From assembly GCA_964503685.1 (NCBI GenBank), contig CAZDAW010000023.1, forward strand, positions 1-40,890: a stretch of 40,890 bases of DNA, written 5' to 3'. Every line of letters begins with the position of its first letter. The first letter of the stretch is position 1. The translations under genes were made by a program, and so were the position numbers. Below are positions 1-7,842 of the stretch, piece after piece. The DNA comes from CAZDAW01 sp964503685 (GTDB lineage: Bacteria; Chloroflexota; Anaerolineae; Anaerolineales; Anaerolineaceae). A model generated the notes under the pieces. The model did not search any database and was not told the origin of the DNA. It saw only the letters and a program-made list of their open reading frames with translations.

Positions 1-4
1 ACCA

Positions 5-868
5 GTGGTGCGTCCCGCCCACCTCAACTGGAAGAACTGGGTTGGCGTTATCCCATTTTTCCTTTTTGCTTTTCTCTTCATGGCGTTACCCTCGCTTTCT
101 CTTTTTGTGGGTAGTTTTCAAGATGCGAAAGGCAATTTTACCTTCCAAAATATCCTGGACTTATCCGATCCTTCAATCATTTCAGCATATTGGGTGAGCA
201 TTCGTATCAGCCTGGCAACAGCCATCGGCGGAGGTATCCTGGGCTTCCTTATGGCTTATGCAGTAACCATCGGCGGATTGCCGCGCTGGGTACGCACTGC
301 TTTAACCACATTTTCGGGCGTCGCCTCCAACTTCGCAGGAGTGCCTCTGGCTTTTGCTGCCATCGCAACTTTGGGCCGTACCGGTATGGTCACCATCCTG
401 CTTAAAACACTGTTCAATATCAATTTGTATAAACAGGGTTTCAACTTATATTCGTTCTGGGGATTAACCCTGACCTATATGTACTTCCAATTCCCTTTGA
501 TGGTGCTGACTATCACCCCTGCTTTGGATGGATTGAAACGCGAATGGCGCGAGGCATGCGAAAATCTTGGAGCCAATAATTTCCAATATTGGCGCCATAT
601 CGCCCTTCCGATATTAACCCCATCTTTACTGGCAACAGTCATCTTGCTTTTCGGAAATGCTTTTGGCGCTTACGCCACTGCGCTCTCTCTGACAGGCGGT
701 TTTATCAATCTGGTAACCATCGTCATCGGGTCGCAAATCAAAGGTGATATCCTCCACAATGTTGGCCTTGGCTACGCCATGGCATTCGGCATGGTTATTG
801 TGATGGCAATATCAATGGCAATTTACTACATTCTGCGCCGGCGGAGCGAAAGGTGGCTGCGAGTATGA
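5..868 (+). CDS. ABC transporter permease, PotB/PhnU-like (5' end may lie outside the window)
   Basis: Inner-membrane permease of a binding-protein-dependent ABC importer. The protein (287 aa from the first possible GTG) is strongly hydrophobic with about six membrane segments. It carries the cytoplasmic EAA loop near residues 190-212 (EACENLGANN followed by LPIL), which docks on the ATPase. The reading frame is open back to the window edge, so the true start could be upstream. The family (polyamine, 2-aminoethylphosphonate and ferric iron importers) is clear from the permease-permease-ATPase order, but the substrate cannot be read from sequence. The substrate-binding protein gene is not in the window and probably lies upstream. 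The stop overlaps the next start (ATGA), indicating translational coupling. Confidence 0.88.
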   Translation: MVRPAHLNWKNWVGVIPFFLFAFLFMALPSLSLFVGSFQDAKGNFTFQNILDLSDPSIISAYWVSIRISLATAIGGGILGFLMAYAVTIGGLPRWVRTALTTFSGVASNFAGVPLAFAAIATLGRTGMVTILLKTLFNINLYKQGFNLYSFWGLTLTYMYFQFPLMVLTITPALDGLKREWREACENLGANNFQYWRHIALPILTPSLLATVILLFGNAFGAYATALSLTGGFINLVTIVIGSQIKGDILHNVGLGYAMAFGMVIVMAISMAIYYILRRRSERWLRV

Positions 869-1656
869 AAAAGTCACATTTTTGGTCCTGGCTGTGGATT
901 ATCATCGGAACGCTCTATTTCCTCATCCCATTAGTTGCCACATTTATATTCTCTCTTCGGGCAAAAAAGGGCGTTTTGAGCTTTCTGGCCTACGAACGAA
1001 TTTTCAAAGATCCCCAATTCTCCCAGACGTTTACGTTCTCACTGGAAATGGCTTTCCTTACCATCCTGGTAAGCATCATTCTGGTAGTACCAACCGCTTA
1101 CTGGATTCGCCTGCGCCTGCCTCAGCTTCGGGGGTTGGTCGAATTCATCACCATGATGCCGTTTGTCATTCCCGCTATCGTGTTGGTTTTCGGCTTGATC
1201 CGGGTTTTCTCGGGTTCACCCTTCTATCTGACAAATACGTACGCAGGAACGTATACTCTGTTGATCGCCGGATACACAATTCTGACGTTACCTTATATGT
1301 ATCGTTCAGTTGATAATGGTCTGGCAGCTATCGATGTAAGAGTTCTGACCGAAGCCGCCCAATCACTTGGCGCAAGTTGGGGAACCATCTTATTACGTAT
1401 CATTTTCCCCAACCTGCGCGTAGCTCTCCTTTCAGGCGCATTTTTAACCCTGGCAACGGTTATCGGAGAATTCACGATTGCCAGTTTCCTGGTAGGCATT
1501 CAGGCTTTTGGCCCATATATGTCGTTAATTGGACAAAATAAAACTTACGAAGCATCTTCGTTAACAATCATTTCATTTATGCTGACCTGGGCTTTCATGG
1601 GATTGCTTCAGCTCTTCAATCGCGGCGCGCAAGAGACACTTCCTGCGGCGCGATAA
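865..1656 (+). CDS. ABC transporter permease, PotC/PhnV-like
   Basis: Second inner-membrane permease of the same importer, about 263 aa with six predicted membrane segments. The EAA loop is seen as LTEAAQSLGAS followed by FPNL near residues 165-188. I chose the ATG at 865 because it forms an ATGA overlap with the upstream permease and has AAAGG about nine bases before it. A GTG at 853 is a possible alternative start. It would pair with the preceding permease to form the translocation pore, and the ATPase gene follows after 21 nt. Substrate unknown. Confidence 0.88.
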   Translation: MKKSHFWSWLWIIIGTLYFLIPLVATFIFSLRAKKGVLSFLAYERIFKDPQFSQTFTFSLEMAFLTILVSIILVVPTAYWIRLRLPQLRGLVEFITMMPFVIPAIVLVFGLIRVFSGSPFYLTNTYAGTYTLLIAGYTILTLPYMYRSVDNGLAAIDVRVLTEAAQSLGASWGTILLRIIFPNLRVALLSGAFLTLATVIGEFTIASFLVGIQAFGPYMSLIGQNKTYEASSLTIISFMLTWAFMGLLQLFNRGAQETLPAAR

Positions 1657-1677
1657 CCCTTCTTTCACGAGTGACTT

Positions 1678-2760
1678 ATGGCATTTTTAACTCTAACCAA
1701 TATCTACAAAGTGTTCGGCAAAACGACTGCTGTTAGCAATTTCAACCTGGACGTAGAAAAAGGTGAATTCATCTCATTCCTTGGTCCATCAGGTTGTGGC
1801 AAAACTACAACGTTAAGAATGATCGCCGGCTTCGAGATGCCAACAAGTGGTAATATCGTTATCAATGGAACTGATGTCACGAATACCCCTCCCAATCAAC
1901 GTAACGTAGGAATGGTTTTTCAATCGTATGCCCTGTTTCCCAACTTATCCGTCGCGGATAATATTGGCTTTGGGTTAAAAATCGCAAAGAAGCCCGCTGG
2001 CGAAATTAAACAAAGGGTAAAAGAGATGCTGGATTTGATCCACATGTCTGAATTTGGGAATCGCTACCCTTACCAGCTTTCGGGCGGTCAACAACAACGC
2101 GTAGCTCTGGCGCGCGCCCTGGCTATTCAGCCTCAGGTACTTCTATTAGATGAACCTCTTTCAGCGCTCGATGCAAAAATTCGTCTCAGATTGCGCACCG
2201 AAATTCGTACCATCCAACACCAATTAGGTATCACCACCATTTATGTAACGCACGACCAGGAAGAAGCCCTCTCCCTTTCAGACCGTGTCGTTGTTATGAG
2301 TGAAGGTGTGATCGAGCAAATTGGCACACCTTTTGACATCTACAATTTCCCAAAGACCCAATTCGTGGCTTCTTTCGTGGGCACATTAAACGTAATTCAA
2401 GCAACTGTACGAGATTCGCATAAAGGTTTGGTCGCCATCGATAATCAGGAAATATCAATCGGCAAAGGACTTGAAAATTATCATGCCGGCGATGTTATTC
2501 AACTGGCGTTACGCCCCGAAATGGTTTCGTTGAACGCTCAAGCTCACTTAAATCATATCAAAAGTGAGATCGAAGCAATCACCTTCTTAGGTTCAATTGT
2601 ACGCACGCAAGCTAAAATAACAAACTCGCGCCTGTTCTATGACACCTTTAACAACCCAAACCTGGTGATGCCGCCAATTGGCTCGCAGGTAGATATATAC
2701 TTTCCGCCCGAAGCTTGTCTTGTGTTAGGCGCTGCTCCAAAAGAGAGTCAACCTGTATAA
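1678..2760 (+). CDS. ABC transporter ATP-binding protein, PotA-like
   Basis: Cytoplasmic ATPase that powers the importer encoded just upstream (360 aa, usual size for the PotA/FbpC/PhnT group). Visible motifs are Walker A GPSGCGKT (residues 36-43), Q-loop VFQSYALFP, signature LSGGQQQR (about 134-141), Walker B LLLDEP and the H-loop VTHDQEEA. The C-terminal third, from about residue 240, matches the TOBE-type regulatory domain of these ATPases (LALRPEMV at its core). It is the last gene of the + strand operon and is followed by a perfect hairpin terminator. Family membership is certain. The transported compound (polyamine, AEP or other) is not determined. Confidence 0.93.
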   Translation: MAFLTLTNIYKVFGKTTAVSNFNLDVEKGEFISFLGPSGCGKTTTLRMIAGFEMPTSGNIVINGTDVTNTPPNQRNVGMVFQSYALFPNLSVADNIGFGLKIAKKPAGEIKQRVKEMLDLIHMSEFGNRYPYQLSGGQQQRVALARALAIQPQVLLLDEPLSALDAKIRLRLRTEIRTIQHQLGITTIYVTHDQEEALSLSDRVVVMSEGVIEQIGTPFDIYNFPKTQFVASFVGTLNVIQATVRDSHKGLVAIDNQEISIGKGLENYHAGDVIQLALRPEMVSLNAQAHLNHIKSEIEAITFLGSIVRTQAKITNSRLFYDTFNNPNLVMPPIGSQVDIYFPPEACLVLGAAPKESQPV

Positions 2761-2780
2761 CAAGGCTACATCATCAACAC

Positions 2781-2820
2781 AAAAGGACCAACATATTGGG
2801 TAAGTGTTGGTCCTTTTATT
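2781..2820. terminator. Strong bidirectional hairpin terminator between convergent operons
   Basis: A perfect 13-bp stem (AAAAGGACCAACA at 2781-2793 with TGTTGGTCCTTTT at 2805-2817) encloses an 11-nt loop. It begins about 20 nt after the ABC ATPase stop, and both strands end the stem in a T run. It therefore can serve the + strand ABC operon and the - strand eut operon that ends at 2951. Confidence 0.9.
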
Positions 2821-2828
2821 TATAAAAC

Positions 2829-2864
2829 CAGCTATAAGTGTCGCTTGTTTACGACAAATAGCTG
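2829..2864. other. Second hairpin in the convergent intergenic region
   Basis: CAGCTAT (2829-2835) pairs with ATAGCTG (2858-2864), and inside it TGTCG (2839-2843) pairs with CGACA (2852-2856). There is no T tract, so it is not a classical terminator. It would sit in the 3' untranslated region of the eut mRNA and may protect its 3' end. That role is inference. Confidence 0.4.
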
Positions 2865-2950
2865 TAACCCGGCGAGTGATAATTTACATTCCCACCAAGC
2901 GCGCTCAAAATAATATTCACAATTTGAAACAATTGCTTTCTGAATACAGC

Positions 2951-3580
2951 TTATTTTCCCGGGATACCTTCTAGATCTTCAAGAGCTTTAACAGCCGCAT
3001 TGCGCGCCTGAAGAATTTCAGCCTCAGAACCCGAAAGCCACATCCGACCAAATCGCCCAACCGACGAAACATGGATCAGTTTGATTGAAGCGCCTTTCTC
3101 AGCTTCATTAACTGCATAGTTGATGTAAGCAGCAGGCGCACATTCGAGTACCAGAAGCGTCTCACCTGGAACAAGCATGGAACCCCGACGGAAACGATTG
3201 AGCAATTGAGCCTGGTAAGGGTCGATATTCGTGATCACCTGGATAGAAGCTATTTCGGGTTTTATTCGGCCGGCAATTTCCAGATTCAAACGTTGTAATA
3301 CGACCCGACCTGCTTCGAGCACCTCAGCCTGTGAATGTGAGTGAACCTCAAACATACCGAACTCACGCTCAACAATTTGGGCCCCTGGCCGCGCTTCAGT
3401 TGCCTTTACAGCAATATCCACCAGACGAAACACTTCATTCCCAGGCGCTACTTCAATATATAAAGATGCCATTCCCTCTGTAGGCAAATCTCCCTGAGTT
3501 ATTGTCCCGACAAAAGCAGCATATTGAGGTTGCATCCGGTCAAGGTAGGAATATACACGAAGTTGAAAAGAATCTCCCAT
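2951..3580 (-). CDS. Tandem-BMC-domain microcompartment shell protein (BMC-T-like, not EutL)
   Basis: Probable shell protein of a bacterial microcompartment, 209 aa. Two BMC-like folds are visible. The first covers about residues 35-100 (ASLYIEVAPG, then VDIAVKATEARPG). The second covers about 130-205 (GETLLVLECAPAAYINYAV, then NAAVKALEDLEG), with the alanine-rich helix pattern of BMC proteins. Its sequence clearly differs from the EutL encoded in the same operon. I chose the ATG at 3580 because AAGGAG lies ten bases upstream; the GTG at 3589 would be only three bases from it. It is the last gene of the eut operon, 12-21 nt after eutJ. Tandem BMC proteins normally form pseudohexameric trimers that tile shell facets. 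Family call is good, specific subtype uncertain. Confidence 0.8.
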   Translation of the reverse strand: MGDSFQLRVYSYLDRMQPQYAAFVGTITQGDLPTEGMASLYIEVAPGNEVFRLVDIAVKATEARPGAQIVEREFGMFEVHSHSQAEVLEAGRVVLQRLNLEIAGRIKPEIASIQVITNIDPYQAQLLNRFRRGSMLVPGETLLVLECAPAAYINYAVNEAEKGASIKLIHVSSVGRFGRMWLSGSEAEILQARNAAVKALEDLEGIPGK

Positions 3581-3601
3581 TGAACACACACTCCTTAAAA
3601 A

Positions 3602-4462
3602 TTAATTCACGGTTGCATGATATATTGCAATACCCAGTGGGGTTACAAATAACGGATTGGCAGGTACAACCGTATGGATCTTGATTCGCTCCTCGATGAC
3701 TTCTGCAATATGAGGATACATACAAGTGCCGCCGACCAAATACACCATATCAACTGATAAGTCGGAAATGTGCTTCTGTATAATTGAAGCGACTTTTTCC
3801 ATAACCGGACGAACGACCGGGAACAAACGAGGTTGTTCGGCCAGATTGGTCTTTAATTCTTCGGCTTTTTCAAATGGAATATCCAGCGCGCCGGCAATTG
3901 TTAATGTAAAATGCGTTCCGCCGGTAGGTTCATCAGCAGTATAAATAACCTTACCATCTCGAAATACCGCAATCCCCGTGGTGCCGCCGCCCACATCCAC
4001 AATCGCGCCATTATCAATACCCAAGACATAATTGGCTGCGGTGGGCTCATCAACCAGACCATCACATTGCAAACCAGCAGCTTCAAGAACATGACCGGTC
4101 GCCCGTACTTCAGCCTGAGGAATTCCAGGCGGATAACCTGTCGTTGCAGAGGTCAATTCCACACCCAGGCGACTCTCAACCTGTTGTTTGAGTTCCTTCA
4201 GCAAATCCACTGCCCCTACGAAATCGACAACCAGTCCATCACGAACAACCTGGGCAAAGCGATAAGCGCCTGCCAGAGGTTTATTTTCTTCATCCAGAAC
4301 GGTTAAAACCGTATAGGCAGTTCCTAAATCAACTCCGACCCGGAAATTTCTTCCGTGATGCAAATTATTATCTTTCTCTGCGTGAAGTAGCTGTACATGG
4401 TCTAGATTATTGACCATTACCGCTTCCATTTGAGAAATATAGTCATTAACGTTTGTTTTCAA
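3602..4462 (-). CDS. eutJ: EutJ, Hsp70-like chaperone-fold protein of ethanolamine utilisation
   Basis: Actin/Hsp70-fold ATPase of the EutJ family (286 aa; the E. coli protein is about 278 aa). Recognisable blocks are VGVDLGTAYTVL (phosphate 1), LDEPTAANYVL, VDVGGGTTGIAVF (phosphate 2) and YLVGGTCMYP (adenosine motif). The role of EutJ is not firmly established; it is thought to help assemble or maintain the Eut enzymes or shell. The longest frame starts with TTG at 4462 with a distant GGAG. An internal ATG 45 nt downstream, preceded by GGAAG, may be the real start and leaves the conserved core intact. It lies 6 nt after the EutM-type gene. Confidence 0.93.
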   Translation of the reverse strand: MKTNVNDYISQMEAVMVNNLDHVQLLHAEKDNNLHHGRNFRVGVDLGTAYTVLTVLDEENKPLAGAYRFAQVVRDGLVVDFVGAVDLLKELKQQVESRLGVELTSATTGYPPGIPQAEVRATGHVLEAAGLQCDGLVDEPTAANYVLGIDNGAIVDVGGGTTGIAVFRDGKVIYTADEPTGGTHFTLTIAGALDIPFEKAEELKTNLAEQPRLFPVVRPVMEKVASIIQKHISDLSVDMVYLVGGTCMYPHIAEVIEERIKIHTVVPANPLFVTPLGIAIYHATVN

Positions 4463-4468
4463 ACTGGT

Positions 4469-4792
4469 TTACTTTTCTCCATTACGACCGCCAAACGATC
4501 CTTTTGAATTCTGCGGCAAGATCATTTCGACATCGGTATGCGGGCGTGGAATCACATGGACAGAGACGAGTTCTCCCACTCGTTTGGCCGCTGCTGCGCC
4601 AGCATCAGTAGCAGCTTTTACTGCGCCCACATCGCCGCGCACCATCACCGTCACATAACCGCCGCCAACATATTCTGATCCAATTAGAACAACGTTGGCA
4701 GCCTTTACCATCGCATCAGCAGCTTCAATCGCGCCGACCAACCCTTTCGTTTCTACCATCCCTAATGCAATTAATCCTGTGTCTAAAGGCAT
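4469..4792 (-). CDS. eutM: EutM/PduA-type hexameric BMC shell protein
   Basis: Single-BMC-domain shell protein (107 aa) that should form the hexameric tiles of the microcompartment. The match to EutM and PduA is strong: GMVETKGLVGAIEAADAM at the start of the domain, VRGDVGAVKAATDAGAAAA in the middle and VHVIPRPHTDVEMILP at the end. The pore loop reads YVGGG where EutM/PduA have KIGSG, so the pore-lining serine is a glycine. A short glycine/lysine-rich tail follows the domain. It sits between eutL and eutJ in the operon (21 nt and 6 nt gaps) and is the only BMC-H gene seen here. Confidence 0.95.
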   Translation of the reverse strand: MPLDTGLIALGMVETKGLVGAIEAADAMVKAANVVLIGSEYVGGGYVTVMVRGDVGAVKAATDAGAAAAKRVGELVSVHVIPRPHTDVEMILPQNSKGSFGGRNGEK

Positions 4793-4813
4793 GATTCCTC
4801 CAAAAAATTTTTA

Positions 4814-5470
4814 TCAATATAAAATCGGTCTATTTGCCACATCCAAAACCATATCGCGAAAAGCATTCGCCGCAGCCTGACAAGCCGACTGGTCGCCAGT
4901 TAACATCACGCCCATATAGTTTGTCTCAGATGGCGGGGCAGTATAGGAAACCATCTGAACATCCGCTGCTTTGAGCGCTGCATCGATACCCATTAAACCT
5001 TCAAGCGGTGGCGCCACCAAATAAGCGATCGGCGACTTGAGCGGCAAATTGCAAATATGAGAAAGATAACTGCCTGTTTGCGATATAAGGTGAGCGAAAA
5101 AAGCAATCGAGCCGTCCCGATTTGCAGAATACCACAAAGCACGGTTTTCCAGGTAATCTATGGTTGCTTTCAAACCCGCGCTGACTTCAGCGGGGTCAGG
5201 CCCGGCCAACAAAGCAATAATTTCACCGGAAAGCAATCCAGAAGAATGTTTAGCGCCGGCGTAGAAAGAATGTGCATAAACAACCTCGACATCAGCCATT
5301 TTCGTTGCTTCATCGATCGAAACATAAGTGGCGTCGTCATTATCGGCTGTTAGCAAACCCAGACTACGCTGCTCCTGTTTTAAACCCAATCGTTCAGCAA
5401 ACCCACGTTCCACATTGGGAATGACGCGGGCAGCAAGAACTTTCGCATAGATTGGATCCAGAATTCCCAT
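4814..5470 (-). CDS. eutL: EutL, trimeric tandem-BMC shell protein with gated pore
   Basis: EutL forms pseudohexameric trimers in the shell of the ethanolamine microcompartment and is known to have a large, gated central pore. The 218-aa length equals the family norm (219 aa in E. coli). Long conserved blocks are present: RSLGLLTADNDDATYVS, VEVVYAHSFYAGA, AGPDPAEVSAGL, YLVAPPLEG, GIDAALKAADVQM and PPSETNYMGVMLTGDQ. The start ATG at 5470 has GGAGG five bases upstream. The gene lies 13 nt after eutC and 21 nt before the EutM-type gene in the same operon. Confidence 0.97.
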   Translation of the reverse strand: MGILDPIYAKVLAARVIPNVERGFAERLGLKQEQRSLGLLTADNDDATYVSIDEATKMADVEVVYAHSFYAGAKHSSGLLSGEIIALLAGPDPAEVSAGLKATIDYLENRALWYSANRDGSIAFFAHLISQTGSYLSHICNLPLKSPIAYLVAPPLEGLMGIDAALKAADVQMVSYTAPPSETNYMGVMLTGDQSACQAAANAFRDMVLDVANRPILY

Positions 5471-5483
5471 TACCGCCTCCCCA

Positions 5484-6449
5484 TTATGACCTTTCGAGCA
5501 ACTTTAGCTTAACGCCGGCTGCCTGGTGACGAAGCATTTTTTGCGCCATCTGCACCGCATAGGCGCCGGCCTCCAATGGATTGGTACCGCCATTGTCAAA
5601 CACATTACAGATCACATCACGTTCCGCATCGGTGTGCCCGCTTTGAGGGTGGTATCCCATATAAATGCTCATCGACTGGGCGCGGCCTAAACCGGGTCGC
5701 TCTCCGATCAATAATATCAATACTTCAGGCTTAATTAAATCACCGATATCGTTCATCACCCCTACCCGGCAATACTTAATAAAGAATGCTGTTCCCATCG
5801 ACAAACCCGCGGCCTGGCAGCCCTGCTGGATAACCGGCATAATCTGACGCAAATTCGCTTCGATCGCTTCAGCGCTCAGGCCATCTCCCACGCAAACCTG
5901 AATCTGAGGCATTTTAATACACTTTTCCGCAATCAACCGTCTGGCATCTTCATTTAATTGCCGGCCCAAATCCGGGCGAAGAAGGTACTCCTGCTTTCCG
6001 CTGCTAACCTTCGTCTGAACAGTAAACAAACCTAAATCCGACAATAATTTTTCGTCCACATCGCGCATCAAAGCATCTTGAGTGACCGAATGATCAGCCT
6101 GAAAAAGCATTAAAGACCGAGTTGGGTAACGCGGTCCAGCGCGCCCAATGCCAATCCGGGCTGTAGTTGTTTGTATTAATGCCTGCAAACTTTCCGCATC
6201 CTTAGGGCTACGGACGCCAGGTTTACGACGGTACGCATCCGTGGTGATGTCGGGAACATCAATCTGCAAAGACTCCGATCGGGCAGAAGAAACAGATATA
6301 CTTCGATCGCTTTTTGGACTTTCTTCGCGGGATGCGCTGACAGGCAAAGGTTCAGGAGGCTGAATACCCGCTGGCTGCGAGATCAAGCCAGCAGAAGATA
6401 ACTCTCTGATAACCGTTTCAATCATTGCTTCCAATTGCCTGTCGTCCAT
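5484..6449 (-). CDS. eutC: EutC, ethanolamine ammonia-lyase small subunit
   Basis: Small subunit of the adenosylcobalamin-dependent ethanolamine ammonia-lyase, which converts ethanolamine to acetaldehyde and ammonia. Conserved blocks include RIGIGRAGPRYPTRSLM, FQADHSVTQDAL, LLRPDLGRQL, VCVGDGLSAEAI and LLIGERPGLGRAQSMS, all characteristic of EutC. At 321 aa it is longer than E. coli EutC (295 aa). The extra length is in the N-terminus, where a short amphipathic helix (about residues 1-20) is followed by a Pro/Ser-rich linker (about 21-75). That layout matches the encapsulation peptides that route EutC into the microcompartment. SD AGAGGA precedes the ATG; the gene begins 6 nt after eutB. Confidence 0.97.
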   Translation of the reverse strand: MDDRQLEAMIETVIRELSSAGLISQPAGIQPPEPLPVSASREESPKSDRSISVSSARSESLQIDVPDITTDAYRRKPGVRSPKDAESLQALIQTTTARIGIGRAGPRYPTRSLMLFQADHSVTQDALMRDVDEKLLSDLGLFTVQTKVSSGKQEYLLRPDLGRQLNEDARRLIAEKCIKMPQIQVCVGDGLSAEAIEANLRQIMPVIQQGCQAAGLSMGTAFFIKYCRVGVMNDIGDLIKPEVLILLIGERPGLGRAQSMSIYMGYHPQSGHTDAERDVICNVFDNGGTNPLEAGAYAVQMAQKMLRHQAAGVKLKLLERS

Positions 6450-6455
6450 ATTCCT

Positions 6456-7823
6456 CTATCGTTTCAAGAAAAAAGTTGGATCGCCAGCCTTTTCCGTCAG
6501 AACGCCATCTTTCATCAATCCAATTTCTTCCAACCAGGTTTCAAATTCCGGGGCCGGACGAAGTTTAAAAAGCTGACGCAAAGCAGCCGTATCGTGGAAA
6601 GAAGTTGATTGATAAGAAAGCATCGAATCGTCTGCCATCGGCAAACCCATAAAATAATTACATCCCGCAGCGGTGAGAAGAACCGCCAGATTCTCGATGC
6701 CGTTTTGATCGATGCGAGCATGATTGGTATAACATGCATCGCAGCCCATCGAAATCCCGGTTAATTTTCCCATAAAATGATCTTCAAGCCCCGCTCGCTG
6801 GATCTGTTGAGCGTCGTACAAATATTCCGGTCCTATAAAACCCACCACGGTGTTGACCTGAAATGGATCATAACGCTTGGCAAGTCCATAATTTCGGGCT
6901 TCGAGCGTCAATTGATCCCAGCCATTATGCGCATCCGCCGATAAAGCTGAACCTTGTCCGGTTTCGAAATACATATAATTGGGGCCAGCCGGGTAACAAT
7001 GTTTTTTTGCCAATTCATAAGCCTCATCCAGCATCCCCACTGAGATGCCAAATGATTCGTTGCCCCTTTGAGAACCAGCAATCGATTGGAAAACAAGGCC
7101 AACCGGTGAACCGGACTCGAGGCAACGCATTTGGGTTGTGACGTGCGCCAGAACACAATTTTGAGTCGGGATGCTCCAATCTTTGATTACCTGATAGGAA
7201 ATTTCTAAAATCCGGGCAACAGAACTATAACTATCATCAACCGGATTGATGCCAATTACCGAATCCCCTGAACCATAAGACAAACCTTCATAAATCTCTG
7301 CACGAATACCTTCCGGCGAATCAGTGGGATGATTAGGCTGTAAGCGGCTGGAAAGCGTACCGGGCATACCAATTGTGTTGTTGCAGTGCTTGGATATGCG
7401 TATCTTACTGGCGCCATAAATCAAATCCATGTTAGACATCAGTTTCGTAACAGCCGCTATCATCTCGGCAGTCAGGCCATTGGAAACGCGGTGAATCATC
7501 TCGCCCGTCGTCTGGTCAGCAAGAATCCACTCACGTAGCTGTCCGACGGTCCAATCCTTGATCTCATTATAAACTGATTCATTGATCGCATCATGAATAA
7601 CGCGCGTCACCTCATCTTGTTCGTACGGAACCGCAGGATTCTGACGCAATACCCATAGGGGCACCTCTGCCAACACAACCCTGGCCGCGGCGCGTTCGGT
7701 GGCGCTTTCAGCCGCAACACCAGCCAAGCGATCTCCCGATTTTTCTTCATTGGCTTTACCCATGAGAATACGAATATCCGGGAATTCGTATGTTCTGCCA
7801 AATAACTTTGTGCGAAGAAGCAT
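6456..7823 (-). CDS. eutB: EutB, ethanolamine ammonia-lyase large subunit
   Basis: Catalytic TIM-barrel subunit of ethanolamine ammonia-lyase. The 455-aa length is the family norm (453 in E. coli) and the protein is colinear with EutB throughout. Landmarks include RSGD-like EKSGDRLAGVAA near residue 30, NTIGMPGTLSSRLQPN (substrate-binding Arg), VLAHVTTQM, YFETGQGSALSA (substrate-binding Glu), NTVVGFIGPEYLY, MGCDACYTNHA (catalytic-site Asp) and FHDTAALRQL. All active-site segments look intact, so the enzyme should be functional if adenosylcobalamin is available. It follows eutA by 19 nt and precedes eutC by 6 nt, as in known eut operons. Confidence 0.98.
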   Translation of the reverse strand: MLLRTKLFGRTYEFPDIRILMGKANEEKSGDRLAGVAAESATERAAARVVLAEVPLWVLRQNPAVPYEQDEVTRVIHDAINESVYNEIKDWTVGQLREWILADQTTGEMIHRVSNGLTAEMIAAVTKLMSNMDLIYGASKIRISKHCNNTIGMPGTLSSRLQPNHPTDSPEGIRAEIYEGLSYGSGDSVIGINPVDDSYSSVARILEISYQVIKDWSIPTQNCVLAHVTTQMRCLESGSPVGLVFQSIAGSQRGNESFGISVGMLDEAYELAKKHCYPAGPNYMYFETGQGSALSADAHNGWDQLTLEARNYGLAKRYDPFQVNTVVGFIGPEYLYDAQQIQRAGLEDHFMGKLTGISMGCDACYTNHARIDQNGIENLAVLLTAAGCNYFMGLPMADDSMLSYQSTSFHDTAALRQLFKLRPAPEFETWLEEIGLMKDGVLTEKAGDPTFFLKR

Positions 7824-7842
7824 TAACTAAGTCACCAGCCTG

